DNA of 64,000 bases from Thiosocius sp942490985. Its GTDB lineage: Bacteria > Pseudomonadota > Gammaproteobacteria > Chromatiales > Chromatiaceae. Where the stretch lies: contig CALNYW010000006.1 of the NCBI GenBank assembly GCA_942490985.1, positions 62,001 through 126,000 on the forward strand, written 5' to 3'. Positions 28,301 through 36,776 of this stretch are shown in pieces. The notes under the pieces were generated by a model that worked only from the letters and a program-made list of their open reading frames with translations, was not told the origin of the DNA and made no database searches. Position numbers and translations under genes: made by a program. Each line of letters opens with the position of its first letter. Position 1 is the stretch's first letter.

Positions 28301-28772
28301 TCTGCCGGGCGGCCCGTTGATAGTGCACCTGGGCGTCTTCGGTCACCTGCGGAACGGCGCCGAGCGCACTGGTTAACGGCAGTTGCCGCGCCAGCGCATA
28401 GCTGAGGCTGTCAAACGTCTGGATGCGGAGCCGATTCGGATTCTGGCGTAGCTGCCAATCCCGCGTGTTGTCGCGGGCCAGGGCTGCACGTGCAAGCTGC
28501 CAGGTCTTCCTTGCGTGGGCGTTGGCCGGTTCAGGACCGTCCGCCGCGGCGAGTGCCTGTAACACCCGGTTACGCATCTCGGCCGCGGCCTTACGGGTGA
28601 ATGTGATCGCGAGGATTTCTTCCGGTTCTTCGACCCGCGCCAAAAGTGCCAGGAAACGCTGGATCAACTGCCCCGTCTTGCCGGATCCTGCCGGCGCCTG
28701 AACGATGCAAGACGTTGTTATGTCGAGCGCGCGCTGGCGGGCTTCCTGGTCCTCGATGGTGGGTTCAGTCAT
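25398..28772 (-). CDS. addA: AddA-like UvrD-family helicase with a C-terminal nuclease domain
   Basis: The 1124-residue protein has the UvrD/RecB helicase motifs: Walker A QAPAGSGKT (25-33), ITFTRKAAAEMRNRV, DEFQDTSSSQ (the Walker B DEXQ) and FAVGDPMQSIYRFRAAEV, with VQLMTMHKSKGLEFDTVILPGLG further on. The end carries a PD-(D/E)XK nuclease, with the catalytic DYK at 1062-1064 (WIVDYKTGD). With the AddB-like partner it should process double-strand breaks, cutting ends and loading RecA. The start codon overlaps the last codons of the upstream gene by eight bases, so translation is coupled. Confidence 0.93.
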   Translation of the reverse strand: MTEPTIEDQEARQRALDITTSCIVQAPAGSGKTGQLIQRFLALLARVEEPEEILAITFTRKAAAEMRNRVLQALAAADGPEPANAHARKTWQLARAALARDNTRDWQLRQNPNRLRIQTFDSLSYALARQLPLTSALGAVPQVTEDAQVHYQRAARQTLRLLEDDDIGDAIATVLAHLDNRLGQLETLVCTMLARRDQWLGLSVNPPDTTTVEQALRHAVEAQLQVLSDSSESAWLHELTAVASAAANRLPDNSPNDKLAEWTGGDEIPLPDWSALTLWQGLAQLLFTSGGEIRRSWDTRLGFPSATERGIDAEEKQRRKAAKSQIKSLADRLDEAPELAAMWAWIPRLPSPPDDTSQHHLISVLLALLLRAATELQLVFADAAEVDFIEIQLRALRALGEPETPTDLALSLDYRLRHLLVDEFQDTSSSQYRLLQTLTAGWEPTDGRTLFAVGDPMQSIYRFRAAEVGLYLTAWSQGIGDLGLERLRLSVNFRSGAGLVNWFNASFPNILPQQTDAARGAVPYAPATANDAAPLADAVQIHPQAILDTASEAQLVATLIEQALAETSAGQVAVLARSRSHLSDIAQALADAGITFQAVDIDPLEQRPVVRDLLALTRALLHPGDRLSWLTVLHAPWIGLTLEDLLIIAESTPRTIPARLSDPCVREALSDDARQRVDRVLEVLNGRWPGRGREPLRHWVEASWLQLGGLAAAGPAGEADALAFLALLEKYNDADGIADFATLDRAIERLYATPKANPANRVQLMTMHKSKGLEFDTVILPGLGRTPRRATSELLYWLERPSPQGGSELLMAPIRSGNQTQEPVSDYLRALNKDKETLESGRLLYVAVTRAQRRLHLCGHATSSSRQPNGKPAAGSLLEQLWPAVASAFVGLDQPPALPQDQPATTLPALNRLAADWRPSRISLAPYDNLPELTPPTAETTIEFAWASNTARHVGTVVHRQLEHIALDGITAWPASRVDKLYQPVRLALSNLGVDASALEDATDRALRALRNTLDDTTGRWILGPHTEARCEWPLTLLEGDARHYVIDRSFVDEDGVRWIVDYKTGDHQDSDTGAFLDAELARYRPQLNTYARIVHEIDPRPIRLALYFPLFADWRVWEYAPQS

Positions 28773-31431
28773 CGTCGCTCTGCGCTTCGCGCTGTTGCAC
28801 TCGGCAAAGGCTGCCCAGTGGACAATAACCGCAGGCCCGCGGTGAGGGTGTCGGGTCTGCCCGACCCTGCAAGAATTCCGCGGCCAGCCCGTCTAGCTGG
28901 CTGCGCCAGCGTGCCACCAGGGTCGCCCAGTCCGGGCCCTCATCAGTGCTTGGCAGGCAATCCACCCGATCGCCAAACCCATCGCTGCGGCTGAGGCCCA
29001 ACAGGCGACAACCTTGCTGGTCACCGCGTACCCGGGCCAACAAGGTGGCCGCGACGCTGTTGTCATCGGTCACCGCGTACAACGGCAGCTGTGGCTCCGT
29101 GAGGCGATCATCAAGCCATCCGTCGGCGCTGACCGATGCCCCGGTCTTATAGTCGATTATCGCGATCGAACCGTCGGGCAGGAGATCAACGCGATCGGCA
29201 CGCGTGCGCAATTCGAGGCCGTTAATGGTCACGTTGCGGTCGCGTTCCACGGTGAGCACGCTGAATGGCTGGCCGCGCGATTTCTCCACGTCCAACCAGG
29301 CCAGTATCAGGTTTGCGAGTCGGGCGGTTTCGAGTTCACAAAAGCGTTTCGTATAGAGGTCGGGGCGATGTGCTTGTGCGGTTTCCAAAATAGCGGCTGC
29401 GATGGGTGTTACCAGCGCGCGTAGTGACGCCGCGTTGTGCAGATTGAGTGTCGCCGAGTCTTTGAGCGTTGACCAAACGCGCTCGAGCAAATGATGGACG
29501 AGGCTGCCGATCATCGCGCCATCGGGTGAATGACTGGGCTCGTCGAGCGGCGCTGCTTGCAGTCGATAGCGCGCCACAGCGGCAAACGGACAATTCGCCT
29601 GCGACGCCAACAATGCGGCACCGCCTTTCGGCGCTGTCGGTGCGCCGCTGGCCTTCGGCTGCGGTGTGAGCTGCCAGGTACCGGCCGTTTGGCAGGCGTT
29701 GTGTAGCCGACGGGGGGCGTCGCCAATGATCGACGCGATGCCGACCTCCGGCCAGTGTGCGATCAGTGGACTGGGTAACAGCGGTTGATCGGTTTCAGCC
29801 TGCGCGTAGCTGGCAATCAGGGTTTCGGCAGAGCGTTCCAAACCCTGCATCAGTCCGGTCGCAAACGCCAGTTCATGTTCGGCGGATGCCTGGGGCATGC
29901 CCAACTCGCGCTGCAAGCCGGCCGGTAGCAACGGGTTCGGGCGTGGCGCCGGCGGCCAGTTTCTGTCATCCATCCCCAGTAACCAGACCGCATCGAACGA
30001 CATGCCGGCCGCCTCGAGTATGCCGAGAATCTGCACCGGCTTGGCCGATGACTGCGGTTGAAAGACGGTCTCCGCGGCCAGGCGGCTCAGCTGGCCGATT
30101 GCATCGCTGACTGACAGCTGGCGTCTCACCTTACCCAGGCTCTCCAGCGCATCGAACAATTCGAGGAACCGCTCGTACTGCTGGTATTCGGAGCTGCTGA
30201 GTGTATGGCTACCCGGCCAGCCCAGTTCCTTCAGCGCGGTGCGCAGCAGCTGTGACCATTCTGGCGGGGTATGTGCCTTGCCGACCCGCTTGCGCAGCAG
30301 GGCCAGTCGTTCCAGCCTCGCCTTGAGGTCTTGGCAGGCGGCGAGGTGGTTGGTCTCGAGCGTGTTCAAGCGATAGATCAGACCGTCGAGCCCGAGCAGC
30401 GGGCGGCCGGTCTTGCGCAGCTCGACATCGAGCAGCGCACGTTCTTCCCATTCCTGTTCGAAACCGCCGAGGAACGGGCTGCGGAGCAGTTGGCCGACAG
30501 TCGCCAGTGGCTGCTCTCCGGTGAGCAAGCGAAGGCTGCGCAAGGCATGTGCGGCCAATGCCTTGTCGGCCAACGGCTCGCCAAGCGAGATGTTGAACGG
30601 CAGTGGCGTACGCTGATCACCAAGGAAGGCGCCTGGCGCGAGGGTCTGCGTGAAGATCCGCCGAATGGGTTGACGCAACGCACTGAGCGCCGGGGACACA
30701 ACGGCCAACCGGGCGGTGGGCTTTGTCGTCAGATATCGAGCGGCCCAGTCCGCGGCGGCCTGGATTTCGTTTTCGGTATCGCTAGCTGTGACTCGCTGGC
30801 AGCGCGCGCCTTGCCGCCCCCCGGGAAGTACCTCGACCGTGCAGCCACGTGCTCGAAGGCAATCCAGCAACGCCTCTTGGTCCGGGGTGAAATGATCGAA
30901 CCCCGCGAGATATAGCTGAGATGGCGCTGATATACGTGCCGCTTCGTAGGCCTGCTGGATGATTGCCACCAACTCGGCCGCGACGATGAAATCATGTTTT
31001 TTCGCGGTGCGTCGAAAGGCCCGGCACCATTTCGCAAAGACCCGGGTATCGGTGCCGGCCGCCGCGGCGACGTCGCTGATATCCAGTGACCAGGCACAGC
31101 TGCGGGCGAACGCATCGCTGGCCAGATCCGCGGCCGCCGTCGGGCGCATCAGGGGGATATCGTTGTGGCGGCCTATCACGTTCTCCCATAACGCAACTTC
31201 CTGACTGCGGGTCAGTAGATCTGCGGTGCAATGGCCGTTATCGATTAGCTGGTTGTAGGCCCGCCGCAGCCATGCTCCCCACGGCAGTATGTCGCGACTC
31301 TCCCAGACGATTGCGCCTTGTGTAGCCTGCGCGTTGTCATAGCGCGCACGCAGGTGGCCAGCGAGGCGTTTGTTGACGGTGACCAGTACCGCGTTCTGAC
31401 CCAACGCTGGCAGTGGATCTACGACGGTCAT
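28765..31431 (-). CDS. AddB-like nuclease, probable DNA repair protein (TIGR03623 type)
   Basis: The 888-residue product has a helicase-like fold with degenerate motifs and a C-terminal PD-(D/E)XK nuclease domain with DYK at 760-762 (IIDYKTG). Cys614 (QANCPF), Cys867, Cys870 and Cys876 (CGYCPLGSLC) are positioned like the four cysteines of the AddB iron-sulfur cluster, which holds the nuclease domain together. The start is the ATG at 31431; the longer frame reads into the ABC-transporter gene. It is translationally coupled to the downstream AddA-like gene, and together they form a RecBCD-like complex. Confidence 0.9.
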   Translation of the reverse strand: MTVVDPLPALGQNAVLVTVNKRLAGHLRARYDNAQATQGAIVWESRDILPWGAWLRRAYNQLIDNGHCTADLLTRSQEVALWENVIGRHNDIPLMRPTAAADLASDAFARSCAWSLDISDVAAAAGTDTRVFAKWCRAFRRTAKKHDFIVAAELVAIIQQAYEAARISAPSQLYLAGFDHFTPDQEALLDCLRARGCTVEVLPGGRQGARCQRVTASDTENEIQAAADWAARYLTTKPTARLAVVSPALSALRQPIRRIFTQTLAPGAFLGDQRTPLPFNISLGEPLADKALAAHALRSLRLLTGEQPLATVGQLLRSPFLGGFEQEWEERALLDVELRKTGRPLLGLDGLIYRLNTLETNHLAACQDLKARLERLALLRKRVGKAHTPPEWSQLLRTALKELGWPGSHTLSSSEYQQYERFLELFDALESLGKVRRQLSVSDAIGQLSRLAAETVFQPQSSAKPVQILGILEAAGMSFDAVWLLGMDDRNWPPAPRPNPLLPAGLQRELGMPQASAEHELAFATGLMQGLERSAETLIASYAQAETDQPLLPSPLIAHWPEVGIASIIGDAPRRLHNACQTAGTWQLTPQPKASGAPTAPKGGAALLASQANCPFAAVARYRLQAAPLDEPSHSPDGAMIGSLVHHLLERVWSTLKDSATLNLHNAASLRALVTPIAAAILETAQAHRPDLYTKRFCELETARLANLILAWLDVEKSRGQPFSVLTVERDRNVTINGLELRTRADRVDLLPDGSIAIIDYKTGASVSADGWLDDRLTEPQLPLYAVTDDNSVAATLLARVRGDQQGCRLLGLSRSDGFGDRVDCLPSTDEGPDWATLVARWRSQLDGLAAEFLQGRADPTPSPRACGYCPLGSLCRVQQREAQSDDD

Positions 31432-31435
31432 CGGT

Positions 31436-32530
31436 TCAACGTTCGAGCACGGTGATACGCGCGGGGTCGAGGCCGACGACAACCGGATCGCCGAGTTGCA
31501 GCGGTTGACCGGTATCTGAACACGGCCGATCCATCCGCAGGCTGATGCCGGCGACGTCGAGAACATAGCGGTTGGCGCCGCCAACAAATTCAGTCTGCAC
31601 GATGCGCCCGGATAACCGGATCAGATCGCCGAATGGTTCGTCATTCTTGCTGATCAGCGACAGTTGATGGGGGCGGAACATGGCCCAGCCTTGACGGGCA
31701 CGTATCAGTTTGCGTTCGAATAGCGGGATGACCAAGCCGTTTGCACCGCGGAAAAGCGGTTGCTCGCCCACTATTTCTATTTCACCCGGGATCAAGTTGG
31801 CTCGACCGAGCAGCGTGGCTACATATCGAGAAACTGGTGCCTGGTAGAGTTCACGCGGTGTCCCGATCTGCTCAATTTCGCCGTCGTGCAAGACCCCGAT
31901 CCGGTCAGCCAGGCGCATCGCCTGGTCTGGGTCCTCAGTGGCGACCACGATGGTGCGCCCCGCCTGATCGTGGAGTTCCTTCAGAAACATCAACAAACGA
32001 TCGCGACGTTGTGGATCCTGCGCGCCAAACGGCTCGTCCAGTAGGGTAATCAGGGCTTCGGTGGCCAGGCTGCGCGCGAATGCCACGCGTTGACGCTGAC
32101 GTGGTGTGAGCTGCTGCGGAAGGTGATCGGTGAATTCCGCAAGTCCCATCGCGGCGAGCAAGTGCTCGGCTCGCTCGTTGCGGTCCCGTCGCTTGACGCC
32201 GCGATGCCGTAACGCGAAGGTGATGTTTCGGGCGGTGCTGAAGTTAGGCCATAAAGGAAAGCCAGGTTGCATGAGCACGGTGCCGCGCCGCTGTACCTGG
32301 GCGTGAGTGACCTGTTGATCATCGACCCATATTTCGCCGTGATGAATAGGCTCGAGACCCGCGATAGCGCGCAGCAGGGTGCTCTTGCCGGAACCGGTGT
32401 TGCCCAGGATCACAAAAAGCTCGCCGGGCAAGATGTGAAGATCGAGTCTCCTCAAGATCGCTCGTTGGCCAACCTGTATGTCGACGCTACGCAGATCCAA
32501 ACTCGCGGGTGGGGTTGTGCTTATGTCCAC
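31436..32530 (-). CDS. ABC transporter ATP-binding protein, ferric/polyamine type
   Basis: The 364-residue ATPase has Walker A GNTGSGKST, the Q loop, the signature region LTPRQRQRVAFARSL (the C-loop LSGGQ is degenerate to LTPRQ), Walker B ITLLDEPFGAQD and the H loop region; residues 260-364 form a TOBE-like regulatory domain (GRANLIPGEIEIVGE). This matches FbpC/PotA-like subunits. The GTG at 32530, two bases after the permease stop with GAGAAG upstream, is the proper start; a much longer frame exists only because it reads through the permease. The degenerate signature is unusual and could affect ATPase activity. Confidence 0.85.
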   Translation of the reverse strand: MDISTTPPASLDLRSVDIQVGQRAILRRLDLHILPGELFVILGNTGSGKSTLLRAIAGLEPIHHGEIWVDDQQVTHAQVQRRGTVLMQPGFPLWPNFSTARNITFALRHRGVKRRDRNERAEHLLAAMGLAEFTDHLPQQLTPRQRQRVAFARSLATEALITLLDEPFGAQDPQRRDRLLMFLKELHDQAGRTIVVATEDPDQAMRLADRIGVLHDGEIEQIGTPRELYQAPVSRYVATLLGRANLIPGEIEIVGEQPLFRGANGLVIPLFERKLIRARQGWAMFRPHQLSLISKNDEPFGDLIRLSGRIVQTEFVGGANRYVLDVAGISLRMDRPCSDTGQPLQLGDPVVVGLDPARITVLER

Positions 32531-32532
32531 AT

Positions 32533-34107
32533 CTATCTTCTCGGTGCACTGAAAAAGCCGACAAGGCCGAAACGACCGGTTAGTAACAGGCCGCCAACCA
32601 CCAGTAATACAAACCCGGCCATGGTCAGACCGAATCCCGACATGGCCCATTGCTCGATGACTGCGCCACCGCGGATATTTTCGAATAAATGCGCTGCCCA
32701 GGTGGTTCTGTCGGCGGCTAAAAATGCCTTGGTTGACATGTCCGACAATGAAAGCGCGGCGCCAAAGCATAGCAACGCGGCGGTCAGCGTCAGGCCCTTT
32801 CGCAGGCCCAATCGAAAGCCGAGCCAGCCGGGGTTGACGCCGAAGCATCTTGCGAGATTGCTGGCCTCGCTTGTGGGGTGCAGTTCGAAATGCGCGCCGA
32901 GCTGAGGGAGCAGTGCAATCAGCGGTAGCGTGACAGCGAGAGAGATGAAAAGCATCGGCCAGGCGCTTGATCGCAGGGTGGTCAACAACGGATCGGCAGA
33001 GACCAGGTGAAATGCCATCGCGACCACAACCGTTGAAGCTATCAGTGACAAGGCGACCATGTTGCGCAGCAGGGGGGCAAAGCGAACGCCGCGCTGGGTC
33101 AGGATCACCGTGGGCAGGCCGATGACGGTGAATGTCGCCGCTGTTGCAAGGGGAAGCTGCCAGTTGACCTCGCCAAGCAGCCCAAGCGTTGCTGCAGGCA
33201 ACGCCATGACGGTCTGCCAATCGAATTGCCCGGCTAGCCAGACCACGGGCATGCCGGTGATGGCGCACATGACTGCACCGCTCAACCACAGCCCGAGATG
33301 GCCTGAGCGGGGTCGTCGAGGCCGATTGGCCGCCGCTGGCGGAAGGGCGGCCAGGTAGCGCCAGACGAGAGTCACCAGGACCGCATTCATCAACGTCAGC
33401 AACCACGCGAGTTGCAGCCCACGAACGCTCAGATCGCCGTCGATCGGCGCGGCGAACATCTGCGCGGCGAGCAAATCTCCGGCGCCTAAGGCGAGCGGGG
33501 CGCCAGCGTCACCGAGTATCCGAATCGTCACGACAATCAGCGCTAGACCGGTCGACGGCAACAGCATCGGCATCACGATGCGCAACCAGGCCACCGCGTT
33601 GTTTACCCCATGGCAGCGCGCTGATTCCGCAAGTGCGGGGTCGATTCGTCGCAGTCCCAACGTGATGCCCAACAGAACGACAGGTGCGAAGTGCACGGCG
33701 TAGGTGATCACCAGCAAGGGTAGATGCCCCCATGCGTTGAGCAATGATCCGAGTGCTGTGTTGTCGTCCAGCCCGGCCTGTAGCGTTGCCGCGAGCAAAA
33801 ACGGTGGCATAGCCAGCGGGAGCAGTGCGGCCATCAAGAAGAGACTAGCTTGCCAGCCCTTGCCGCGGGTGATTCCCAGGGCGATGGGGACGGCGACTAG
33901 CGTCGCCAACACGGTACTCAGCAATGCCACCATCACGCTGCGCAGTAGGCTCGCCTGAAGCAGTGGGTCGCTCAACAGGTGGCGCCAACTGCTGGCGTCA
34001 AAAACCTCGGTGGGCATGGTCTGTGACAGGACGACAAACGGGGCCAACAGCAGCACGCCGATCACCACCGTGTGAACGAAAGCGAGACTCGCGCGCACCC
34101 AGCTCAT
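32533..34107 (-). CDS. ABC transporter permease, two-domain (FbpB/ThiP type)
   Basis: The 524-residue product has about 12 predicted membrane segments in two BPD_transp_1 halves, as in FbpB or ThiP permeases. EAA-like loops are seen as LAESARCHGVNNAVAWLRIVMPML and EASNLARCFGVNPGWLGFRLGLRKG. The start is taken as the ATG at 34107; the longer frame begins in the leader. It is followed directly by the ATPase gene. No periplasmic binding protein is nearby, so substrate specificity is unknown; candidates are ferric iron, thiamine or organic phosphonates. Confidence 0.85.
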   Translation of the reverse strand: MSWVRASLAFVHTVVIGVLLLAPFVVLSQTMPTEVFDASSWRHLLSDPLLQASLLRSVMVALLSTVLATLVAVPIALGITRGKGWQASLFLMAALLPLAMPPFLLAATLQAGLDDNTALGSLLNAWGHLPLLVITYAVHFAPVVLLGITLGLRRIDPALAESARCHGVNNAVAWLRIVMPMLLPSTGLALIVVTIRILGDAGAPLALGAGDLLAAQMFAAPIDGDLSVRGLQLAWLLTLMNAVLVTLVWRYLAALPPAAANRPRRPRSGHLGLWLSGAVMCAITGMPVVWLAGQFDWQTVMALPAATLGLLGEVNWQLPLATAATFTVIGLPTVILTQRGVRFAPLLRNMVALSLIASTVVVAMAFHLVSADPLLTTLRSSAWPMLFISLAVTLPLIALLPQLGAHFELHPTSEASNLARCFGVNPGWLGFRLGLRKGLTLTAALLCFGAALSLSDMSTKAFLAADRTTWAAHLFENIRGGAVIEQWAMSGFGLTMAGFVLLVVGGLLLTGRFGLVGFFSAPRR

Positions 34108-34478
34108 GGTCGGGTTCGGAAAGATCGGCAGGGTCGGGTTGTAACGGACAACATAGCCTTGGTGGGTTGGGCCGGCGCTTACCGGGTCGTGCTCGGCAAA
34201 ACGATGCAAGCGCCGATTGGCCGCCGATCGTATGGGCGGGTGACGCCGCTCCGGCAGCTGGTGTGGTCGGCGCGTTGATTCGATTCTGCCGTTTTGTTCG
34301 ACGACTGCCAAGCGTCAGATCAGTCGCTCGGGCCTGACGGTCGGTAGCCGGTCGAAACCGCTGCAGGGCGGTGCCGCGAGAAGCCGATTACCACGCATAA
34401 AATTCTTGGTCGTTTCGATCGCCAGATACCGTGGCCCAGATCCCGGACGGCGTTGGGAAAGTGGTTATACTCCTTCCC

Positions 34479-36776
34479 ATGCAACCTCGTCTTTTCGCGC
34501 TGGTATGCAGTACATGTAATCCCGCGACCAGCGTTCATCTGGCCGTTGTGTTTACGTTTGCGTTGCTGGCTGTGCTCGCCGGGTGCACGGATGATCCGGT
34601 AGACCAGGTGGTTCTGGAGAATGCGCAGGCCGTTGTGCCAGTGGTTGAGAGCAACGCGACCCAGGCTACAGAGGTCATTGAGCCGGTGGTCGAGAGCAAC
34701 GTGACCCAGGCTGCCGAGGTTGTCGAGCCGCAGCCCCGGCTTTACGTGGGCGACCTGGATGTGATGCGGGAGCGCGGACAGCTGCGTATTCTGATCCCGG
34801 CAAACATCGGCGGTGTTTTTTATTTGCCGCGCGAGGGGTGGCCGGTGGTGCTGCAACATGAAGCGGCCGAGGCGTTCGCCCGCAGTCAAGGTCTCGATCC
34901 GATACTTGTGCCGGTTGATCGGTTTGCAGACATTATGCCTGCCCTGCGTGAGGGCCGAGGCGATGTGATCGCGGCGAATTTGACGGTGACTGCCAGTCGC
35001 CGCGAACACATCGCGTTCTCTGTGCCGCTGACGACCGTCCGTCAGCACGTCTTGGTCGCGAGTGGCAACGAGACAATCAGCGGTATCAAGGACCTCGTTG
35101 GCAAGCGCGTGATGGTCGATCAAAGCTCGTCGTTTTGGGAGCGGCTGTCGACGGTGGCAGAGAAGCATCCGGGTATCGAACTCGTGCCTCGCCCGGCGGA
35201 TCTATCCGACGAGGCCGAACTGGATGCGGTTGCGGCGGGCGAGGTCGATGCGGCGGTTCGAGACAGCAATGTCGCCGAGATGTATCTGTCATACCGGGAA
35301 GATCTCAAGCTGGCCTTCAAGCTGCCAGGCACTGATTCTATCGCTTGGGGGTTACGTCACGATTCCCCCAAGCTTCGTGCGGCACTGAATAAATTCATGC
35401 ACCTCGAATCCGCTGCGCAGCCCGACCAGCAATGGCACACCGATGACCTGGATCAGATCCGCAAGCGTCGCGTGCTGCGGGTCTTGCTGCGCAACAATGC
35501 CGCCTCGTATTTCCTATACAAGGGTGAACTGCACGGGTTCGAGTATGAGCTGGCCAAGGCGTTCGCAAAAGCCCAGAAGCTTCGCCTCGAGGTCATCGTC
35601 CCCAATACGCATGCGCAACTTATTGAGTGGCTGCAGCAGGGTCGCGGTGATATTGCGGCAGGATTTCTTGAACCCGATGAGACGCTGAAGAAAGCCGGAG
35701 TCGCCTATTCGCGCCCCTACCATCGCGCGCCAAGGCATGTCGTCGTAGGTGCTGACGCCACCGTAGAGTGTGCCAAGGATCTGGCGGGTATGCGTATCGC
35801 GGTGCGGCCATCGAGTCCCTACTGGAGGGACTTGCAAGCGTTGCAAGCCGGCGGAGCTACGTTCGAATTGGTGGCGGCTTCGGAGGATGTTGAGACCGAA
35901 GAGTTGATCGAGCAGGTCGCAGCTAACCAACTCGATGCGACTGTCGCCGACGGGCATCTTTTGGACATCGAACTGGCGCGCGGATTGCCGGTGCGATCCG
36001 CGTTTCAGCTGGGTGAGGAGCGAGAGCACGCGGTGGCCGTCCGCGGAACCAATGACAAATTGTTGACGGCGCTGAACAGCTTTATCAAAAAACAGTATCG
36101 CGGTGTTACCTATAACGTGCTCTATCGAAAGTATTTCACTAATCAAAAGACCATCCGAAGCTTTGCCGCGGGTCGTGTCGATTCAAGCGCGGGAGGGACC
36201 CTGTCGCCGTACGATGAATTGACCCGGCAATACGCCGAGCTGTATGGCTTCGATTGGCGTTTGATCACCGCGCAGATGTATCAGGAGAGTCGATTCGATC
36301 CCAATGCCAAGTCATTTGCGGGGGCAAAGGGGTTGTTACAAGTCATGCCGCGCACGGCGAAGTTCATGGGCTTCAAAAAGCTCAAGCAACCGGAAGAAGG
36401 CATCCACGCCGGCGTCAAGTATCTCGACTGGGTACGTAATCGCTTCGAGTCATCGTTGCCTTTTACCGAGCGCCTGTGGTTTACCTTGGCGGCCTACAAT
36501 GCCGGTCATGGCCACGTTCAGGATGCGCGTCGGCTGGCGCGGCAAAAGGGCTGGGATGGCGATCGTTGGTTTGGAAACACCGAGCAGGCGATGCTCTTGC
36601 TGTCCAAAAAGAAGTATGCCCGCAAGGCACGCTATGGCTACGTACGCGGGATCGAACCGGTCAGCTATGTGCGGAATATTCGGCAGCGCTACCGAGCTTA
36701 CGTCGAACTGACCGATGACGAGCTGTTGGAGTCGGCCGCGATGCCAGAGCCCGGCGTGACACTGGCCGACCGATGA
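34479..36776 (+). CDS. MltF-like membrane-bound lytic transglycosylase with two solute-binding domains
   Basis: The 765-residue lipoprotein has a signal ending in the lipobox LAGC (Cys36), a tandem-repeat linker (about 50-85), a first SBP_bac_3-like domain (91-310), a second one (325-550) and a C-terminal SLT transglycosylase domain (575-745) with catalytic Glu603 in YQESRFDP, followed by GAKGLLQVMP and AAYNAGHGHV. Normal MltF (about 518 residues) has one binding domain. The enzyme cuts peptidoglycan glycan strands, and its sensor domain controls it. The start is the ATG at 34479; a GTG at 34431 would precede the signal. ATGA overlap couples it to the next gene. Confidence 0.88.
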   Translation: MQPRLFALVCSTCNPATSVHLAVVFTFALLAVLAGCTDDPVDQVVLENAQAVVPVVESNATQATEVIEPVVESNVTQAAEVVEPQPRLYVGDLDVMRERGQLRILIPANIGGVFYLPREGWPVVLQHEAAEAFARSQGLDPILVPVDRFADIMPALREGRGDVIAANLTVTASRREHIAFSVPLTTVRQHVLVASGNETISGIKDLVGKRVMVDQSSSFWERLSTVAEKHPGIELVPRPADLSDEAELDAVAAGEVDAAVRDSNVAEMYLSYREDLKLAFKLPGTDSIAWGLRHDSPKLRAALNKFMHLESAAQPDQQWHTDDLDQIRKRRVLRVLLRNNAASYFLYKGELHGFEYELAKAFAKAQKLRLEVIVPNTHAQLIEWLQQGRGDIAAGFLEPDETLKKAGVAYSRPYHRAPRHVVVGADATVECAKDLAGMRIAVRPSSPYWRDLQALQAGGATFELVAASEDVETEELIEQVAANQLDATVADGHLLDIELARGLPVRSAFQLGEEREHAVAVRGTNDKLLTALNSFIKKQYRGVTYNVLYRKYFTNQKTIRSFAAGRVDSSAGGTLSPYDELTRQYAELYGFDWRLITAQMYQESRFDPNAKSFAGAKGLLQVMPRTAKFMGFKKLKQPEEGIHAGVKYLDWVRNRFESSLPFTERLWFTLAAYNAGHGHVQDARRLARQKGWDGDRWFGNTEQAMLLLSKKKYARKARYGYVRGIEPVSYVRNIRQRYRAYVELTDDELLESAAMPEPGVTLADR
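34641..34730 (+). repeat. 45-base tandem duplication inside the MltF-like gene
   Basis: 34641-34685 and 34686-34730 are two copies of a 45-base unit, encoding VVESNATQATEVIEP and VVESNVTQAAEVVEP. The copies differ at several bases, some silent, so the duplication is not very recent. Confidence 0.8.

Noticed and set aside
32530..33406. Long N-terminal extension of the ABC ATPase frame
   Set aside because: It overlaps the permease gene in another frame and shows no coding signal; the ATPase starts at the GTG at 32530.
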